A stretch of DNA of 64,000 bases. Source: Hyperoodon ampullatus (taxonomy: Eukaryota; Chordata; Mammalia; Artiodactyla; Ziphiidae). How positions within the stretch are numbered: position 1 is the stretch's first letter; the number at the start of each line of letters is the position of its first letter. Made by a program: the position numbers and the translations under genes. Below are positions 59,331 through 64,000 of the stretch, in pieces. Location of the stretch: positions 186,001 to 250,000 of the forward strand of contig OX457072.1 of NCBI GenBank assembly GCA_949752795.1, given 5' to 3'. The notes under the pieces are model-generated. The model saw only the letters and a program-made list of their open reading frames with translations. It had not been told where the DNA came from and ran no database searches.

Positions 59331-62300
59331 GGTTTATTCCTAGGTATTTTATTCTTTTTGTTGCAGTGGTAAACGGGAGTGTTTCCTTAATTTCACTTTC
59401 AAATTTTTCATCATTAGTGTACAGGAATGCAAGAGATTTCTATGCATTAATTTTATATCCTGCAAGTTTACCAAATTCATTGATAAGCTCTAGTAGTTTT
59501 CTGGTGGCATCTTTAGGATTCTCTATGTATAGTATCATGTCATCTTCAAACAGTGACAGTTTTACTTCTTCTTTTCCAATTTGTATTCCTTTTATTTATT
59601 CTCTGATTGCCATGGCTAGGACTTCCAAACGATGTTGAATAATAATGATGAGAGTGGACATCCTTGTCTTGTTCCTGATCTTAGAGGAAGTGCTTTCAGT
59701 TTTTCACCATTGAGAATGATGTTTGCTGTGGGTTTGTCGTATATGGCCTTTATTATGTTGAGGTAGGTTCCCTCTATGCCCACTTTCTGGAGAGTTTTTT
59801 TATCGTAAATGGGTGTTGAATTTTGTCAGAAGCTTTTTCTGCATCTATTGAGATGATCATACGGTTTTTCTTCTTCAATTTGTTAATATGGTGTATCACA
59901 TTGATTGATTTGCGTATGTTGAAGAATCCTTGCATCCCTGGGATAAATCCCACTTGATCGTGGTGTATGATCCTTTTAGTGTGTTGTTGGATTCTGTTTG
60001 CTAATATTTTGTTGAGGATTTTTAATTTTTTTTTTTTTTTTTTTTTTTTGTGGTACGCAGGCCTCTCACTGTTGTGGCCTCCCCCGTTAACGGAGCACAG
60101 GCTCCGGACGCACAGGCTCAGCGGCCATGGCTCACGGGCCCAGCCGCTCCGCGGCATGTGGGATCTTCCTGGACTGGGGCACGAACCCGTGTCCCCTGCA
60201 TCGGCAGGCGGACTCTCAACCAGTGCGCCACCAGGGAAGCCCTTTGTTGAGGATTTTTGCATCCATATTCATCAGTGATATTGGTCTGTAATTTTCTTTT
60301 TTTGTAGTATCTTTGTCTGGTTTTGGTATCAGGGTGATGGTGGCCTCATAAAATGAGTTTGGGAGTGTTCCTTCCTCTGCACTTTTTTGGAAGAGTTTGA
60401 GAAGGATGGGTGTTAGCTCTTCTCTAAATGTTTGATAGAATTCACCTGTGAAGCCATCTGGTCCTGAGCTTTTGTTTGTTGGAAGATTTTTAATCACAGT
60501 TTCAGTTTTATTACTTGTGATTGGCCTGCTCATATTTTCTATTTCCTCCTGGTTCAGTCTTGGAAGGTTATACCTTTCTAAGAATTTGTCCATTTCTTCC
60601 AGGTTGTCCATTTTATTGGCATAGAGTTGCTTGTAGTAGTCTCTTACGATGCTTTGTATTTCTGCAGTGTCTGTTGTAACTTCTCCTTTTTCATTTCTAA
60701 TTTTATTGATTTGAGTCCTCTCCCTCTTTTTCTTGATGGGTCTGGCTAATGGTTTATCAACTTTGTTTATCTTCTCAAAGAACCAGCTTTTAGTTTTATT
60801 GATCTTTGCTATTGTTTTCTTTGTTTCTATTTCATTTATTTCTGCTCTGATCTTTATGATTTCTTTCCTTCGCTAACTTTGAGTTTTGTTTGTTCTTCTT
60901 TCTCTAGTTCCTTTAGGTGTAAAGTTAGATTGTTTATTTGAGATTTTTCTTGTTTCTTGAGGTAGGCTTGTATAGCTATAAACTTCCCTCTTAGAACTGC
61001 TTTTGCTGCATCCCATAGGATTTGGATCGTCGTGTTTTCATTGTCATTTGTCTCTAGGTATTTTTGATTTCCTCTTCGATTTCTTCAGTGATCTCTTGGT
61101 TATTTAGTAACGTATTGTTTATCCTCCATGTGTTTGTGTTTTTTACGTTTTCTTCCCTGTAATTCATTTCTAATCTCATAGCATTGTGTTCAGAAAAGAT
61201 GTCTGATATGATTTCAATTTTCTTAAACTTACTGATGAAAGAAATTAAAGATGATACCAACAGATGGAGAGATATACCATGTTCTTGGATTGGAAGAATC
61301 AATATTGTGAAAATGACTATAGTACCCAAAGCAATCTACAGATTCAGTGCAATCCCTATCAAATTACCAATGGCATTTTTTGTGGAACTAGAACAAAAAA
61401 TCTTAAAACTTGTATGGAGACACAGAAGACCCCGAATAGCCAAAGCAGTCGAGGGAGAAAAACGGAGCTGGAGGAATCAGACTCCCTGACTTCAGAGTAT
61501 ACCACAAAGCTACAGTAATCAAGACAATATGGTACTGGCACAAAAACAGAAACATAGAATAATGGAACAAGATAGAAAGCCCAGAGATAAATCCACACAC
61601 CTATGGTCAACTAATCTGTGACAAAGGAGGCAAGGATATACAATGGAGAAAAGACAGTCTCTTCACTAAGTGGTGCTGGGAAAACTGGACAGCTACATGT
61701 AAAAGAATGAAATTAGAACACTCCCTAACACCATACACAAAAATAAACTCAAAATGGATTAGAGACCTAAATGTAAGACCTGACACTATAAAACCCTTAG
61801 AGGAAAACATACGAAGAACACTCTTTGACATAAATCACAGCAAGATCTTTTTTGATCCACCTCCTAGAGTAATGGAAATAAAAACAAAAATAAACAAATG
61901 GGACCTAATGAAACTTCAAATCTTGCACAGCAAGGGTAGCCATAAACAAGACGAAAAGACAACCCTCAGAATGGAAGAAAATATTTGCAAATGAATCAGC
62001 AGACAAAGCATTAATCTCCAAAATATATACACAGCTCATGCAGCTCAGTATTTAAAAAAACAGACAACCCAATCCAAAAATGGGCAGAAGACCTAAATAG
62101 ACATTTCTCCAAAGAAGACATACAGATGACCGAGAAGCACATGAAAAGCTGCTCAACATCACTAATTATGAGAGAAATGCAAATCAAAACTACAATGAGG
62201 TATCACCTCACACCAGTTAGAATGGGCATCATCAGAAAATCTACAAACAGCAAATGCTGGAGAGGGTGTGGAGAAAAGGGAACCGTCTTTCACTGTTGGT

Positions 62301-62925
62301 GGGAATGTAAATTGATACAGCCACCATGGAGAACAGTATGGAGGTTCCTTAAAAAACTAAAAATAGAATTACCATATGATCCAGCAATCCCACTACTGGG
62401 CATATACCCAGAGAAAACCATAATTCAAAAAAACACATACACCCCAGTGTTCGTTGCAGCACTATTTACAATAGCCAGGTCATGGAAGCAACCTAAATGC
62501 CCATTGACAGATGAATGGATAAAGAAGATGTACATATATACAATGGAATGTTACTCAGCCATAAAAAGGAACGAAATTGGGTCATTTGTTGAGATGTGGA
62601 TGGATCTAGAGACTGTCATACAGAGTGAAGTAAGTCAGAAAGAGAAAAACAAATATCGTATATTAACGCATATATGTGGAACCTAGAAACATGGTACAGA
62701 TGTACCGGTTTACAGGGCAGAAATTGAGACCCAGATATAGAGAACAAATGTATGGACCCCAAGAGGGGGAAGTGGCGGGGGGCTGGTGGCGGTGGTGTGA
62801 TGAATTGGGCGATTGGGATTGACATGTATACACTGATGTGTATAAAATTGATGACTAATAAGAACCTGCTGTATAAAAAAGTAAATTTAAAAAAATTCAA
62901 AAAAAATTTGAATTAAAAAAAAAAA
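59331..62925 (+). mobile_element. Young L1 with twin-primed 5' inversion
   Basis: The element is framed by a 12-base TSD AACTGAGCAGCA (59319-59330 and 62926-62937). From about 61231 to 62925 it is plus-strand L1: ORF2 C-terminal sequence (CMETQ-type and [16 protein letters not shown] frames at 61184-61489 and 62126-62686), 3' UTR and A-tail. From 59331 to about 61230 the neighbouring upstream ORF2 part is inverted. It includes [18 protein letters not shown] and [16 protein letters not shown], and at about 59535-59550 the polymerase motif reads FEDD in place of FADD. Most of the endonuclease and all of ORF1 are missing. Frameshifts and a SINE at 60024 make it inactive. Confidence 0.9.
60024..60242 (-). 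mobile_element. CHR-type SINE nested in young L1
   Basis: This is a reverse copy inside the reverse-transcriptase region of the L1 at 59331-62925. A perfect 16-base TSD TTTGTTGAGGATTTTT (60008-60023, 60243-60258) is made of L1 sequence, so the SINE came after the L1. Confidence 0.95.
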
Positions 62926-63781
62926 AACTGAGCAGCATTTGGGAAAATGGGTGAAGTCTGTCCAGAGCACTGTGAGAACTATGCTAGTTTCTTTAGTGTT
63001 TGCCATCTAGTTTCTCTTAGTTTGGTTTTTGTTTTGTTTTTTGGGTTTTTTTTAATGATGTGTGTTTGTCACCTGGCTTTATTCTAAGGCAGAAAGCTTA
63101 AGGTATTTCAAATTCCAAAACATTGTGTCCCACTATGCTTTGAACTTTTAAAGGAATCAGAGTAAAAAGAGAATGTGGCCATCAGCTTAAACAGGTGAAT
63201 TCATTTTCATTTGAGGCTCAGGATGGAAGAAGAAGTAAAATAATATCTTGGAGAATTTCTCCCCTTGTTTTACCAGTATTTGCGTTTTGAATCTACCTAA
63301 TGAATTAAAATACATCCATTCACTATTAATGGGAGCTGCGTGGTGCCAGATATTGTGCTAGGCAGTGAAGATTCAGAGGTCGAATATAAAAAAAGAGAAG
63401 GTGGGTTTAGTATACAAAGCAGAAGATTAGGAAGAAAGTGATTTAAGCAGTTATTTTCTTTAAAATGTTATCAAACAGTGTTCATAGAATTGCTTAAATT
63501 CTGTATCTAGATACAAACATGATTGTCTCTTAGTGTGAAGGTTAAATATTTGATTAGATGAGTACATCCTAATTTAATAATTCAAGGGGGAAATGTCCAA
63601 AATCCCTAGATGTAATAGCATGTGTCATTTTATTAACATGTAAGACTTGTACTTGAAACTCTCCAGTTCTTACAAAGAGGAAATTCTAAGCATTCTGTGC
63701 AGTAGTGTTAGTTGTGAGCTGGTGGATGATGTCAAATGTTAAATGGTCAACAGCTTCATTCATGTATTCCTTATTCTTCAT

Positions 63782-64000
63782 TCTTTTTTTTAATTGAAAT
63801 ATATTTGATGTATAACATTGTATAAACTTAAGATATACAACATGTTGATTTCATACACTTCTATATTGCAGTATGATTGCCATTGTAGCAATAGTTAGCA
63901 CCTCTGTCACTTCGCATAAGTATTCTTTCTTTTTAGTGGTAGGAATAACTAAGTTCAAGTCTCTTAGAAAGTTTGATGATTATAATACCATATGGTTGTC
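63782..64000 (-). repeat. L1 3' end, cut by window
   Basis: Reverse L1 3' UTR: TTAATTGAAATATATTTGAT, GTATAACATTGTATAAACTT and ATACAACATGTTGATTTCAT. It runs off the window, so its length is unknown. Confidence 0.6.

Larger units (their letters stand above)
45830..64000 (+). other. SPIDR: SPIDR intron, cut by window end
   Basis: This intron runs from the third exon to the window end and is dominated by L1 and DNA transposons. Stretches 45830-46560, 48080-48914, 49161-49680, 56009-58045, 58395-59318 and 62938-63780 contain no feature I can support beyond anonymous intronic DNA. Confidence 0.8.

Overview
This is a mammalian, almost certainly cetacean, genomic window. It is AT-rich, has no long open reading frames, and is packed with interspersed repeats. 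The diagnostic signal is about 17 near-identical copies of a tRNA-derived SINE of the CHR type, the family of cetaceans, hippos and ruminants. The copies have oligo-A tails and often perfect target-site duplications (TSDs). No ruminant BovB or Art2-type sequence was seen. Low divergence and abundance of the short CHR form point to a whale or dolphin.

One host gene can be recognised: three internal coding exons, all on the + strand, of SPIDR (scaffolding protein involved in DNA repair, formerly KIAA0146). They lie at 5252-5499, 20874-20974 and 45616-45829. Splice sites and codon phases join cleanly (phase 0 start, then 2, 1, 2), and the predicted peptide matches the N-terminal half of SPIDR as I recall the mammalian protein. 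SPIDR links the BLM helicase with RAD51/FIGNL1 in homologous recombination. The rest of the window is SPIDR intron.

Layout: 1-5251, intron with an L2 copy, a hAT element and small tandem repeats. 5500-20873, intron with a rearranged L1 (7.6-8.9 kb) and a near-full-length decayed L1 (11961-18571) carrying a nested Tigger1-type element. 20975-45615, intron with a dense, alternately oriented CHR SINE cluster (22.7-31.6 kb), an L2, a MaLR provirus with a nested solo LTR (36.6-39.0 kb) and a compound microsatellite (40.6-41.0 kb). 45830-64000, intron with a mariner (50.9-52.2 kb), an L1 with a probable 3' transduction (52.6-53.5 kb), an internally deleted Tigger that keeps a 133-codon ORF (55.1-56.0 kb) and a young twin-primed L1 (59.3-62.9 kb).

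I found no previously undescribed gene system. The most noteworthy items are the L1 3' transduction, the in-frame N-to-C fused Tigger ORF, the closely spaced inverted SINE pair and the weak 5' splice site of the first SPIDR exon. All family names come from pattern recognition, not a database search, and boundaries without a stated TSD are approximate.
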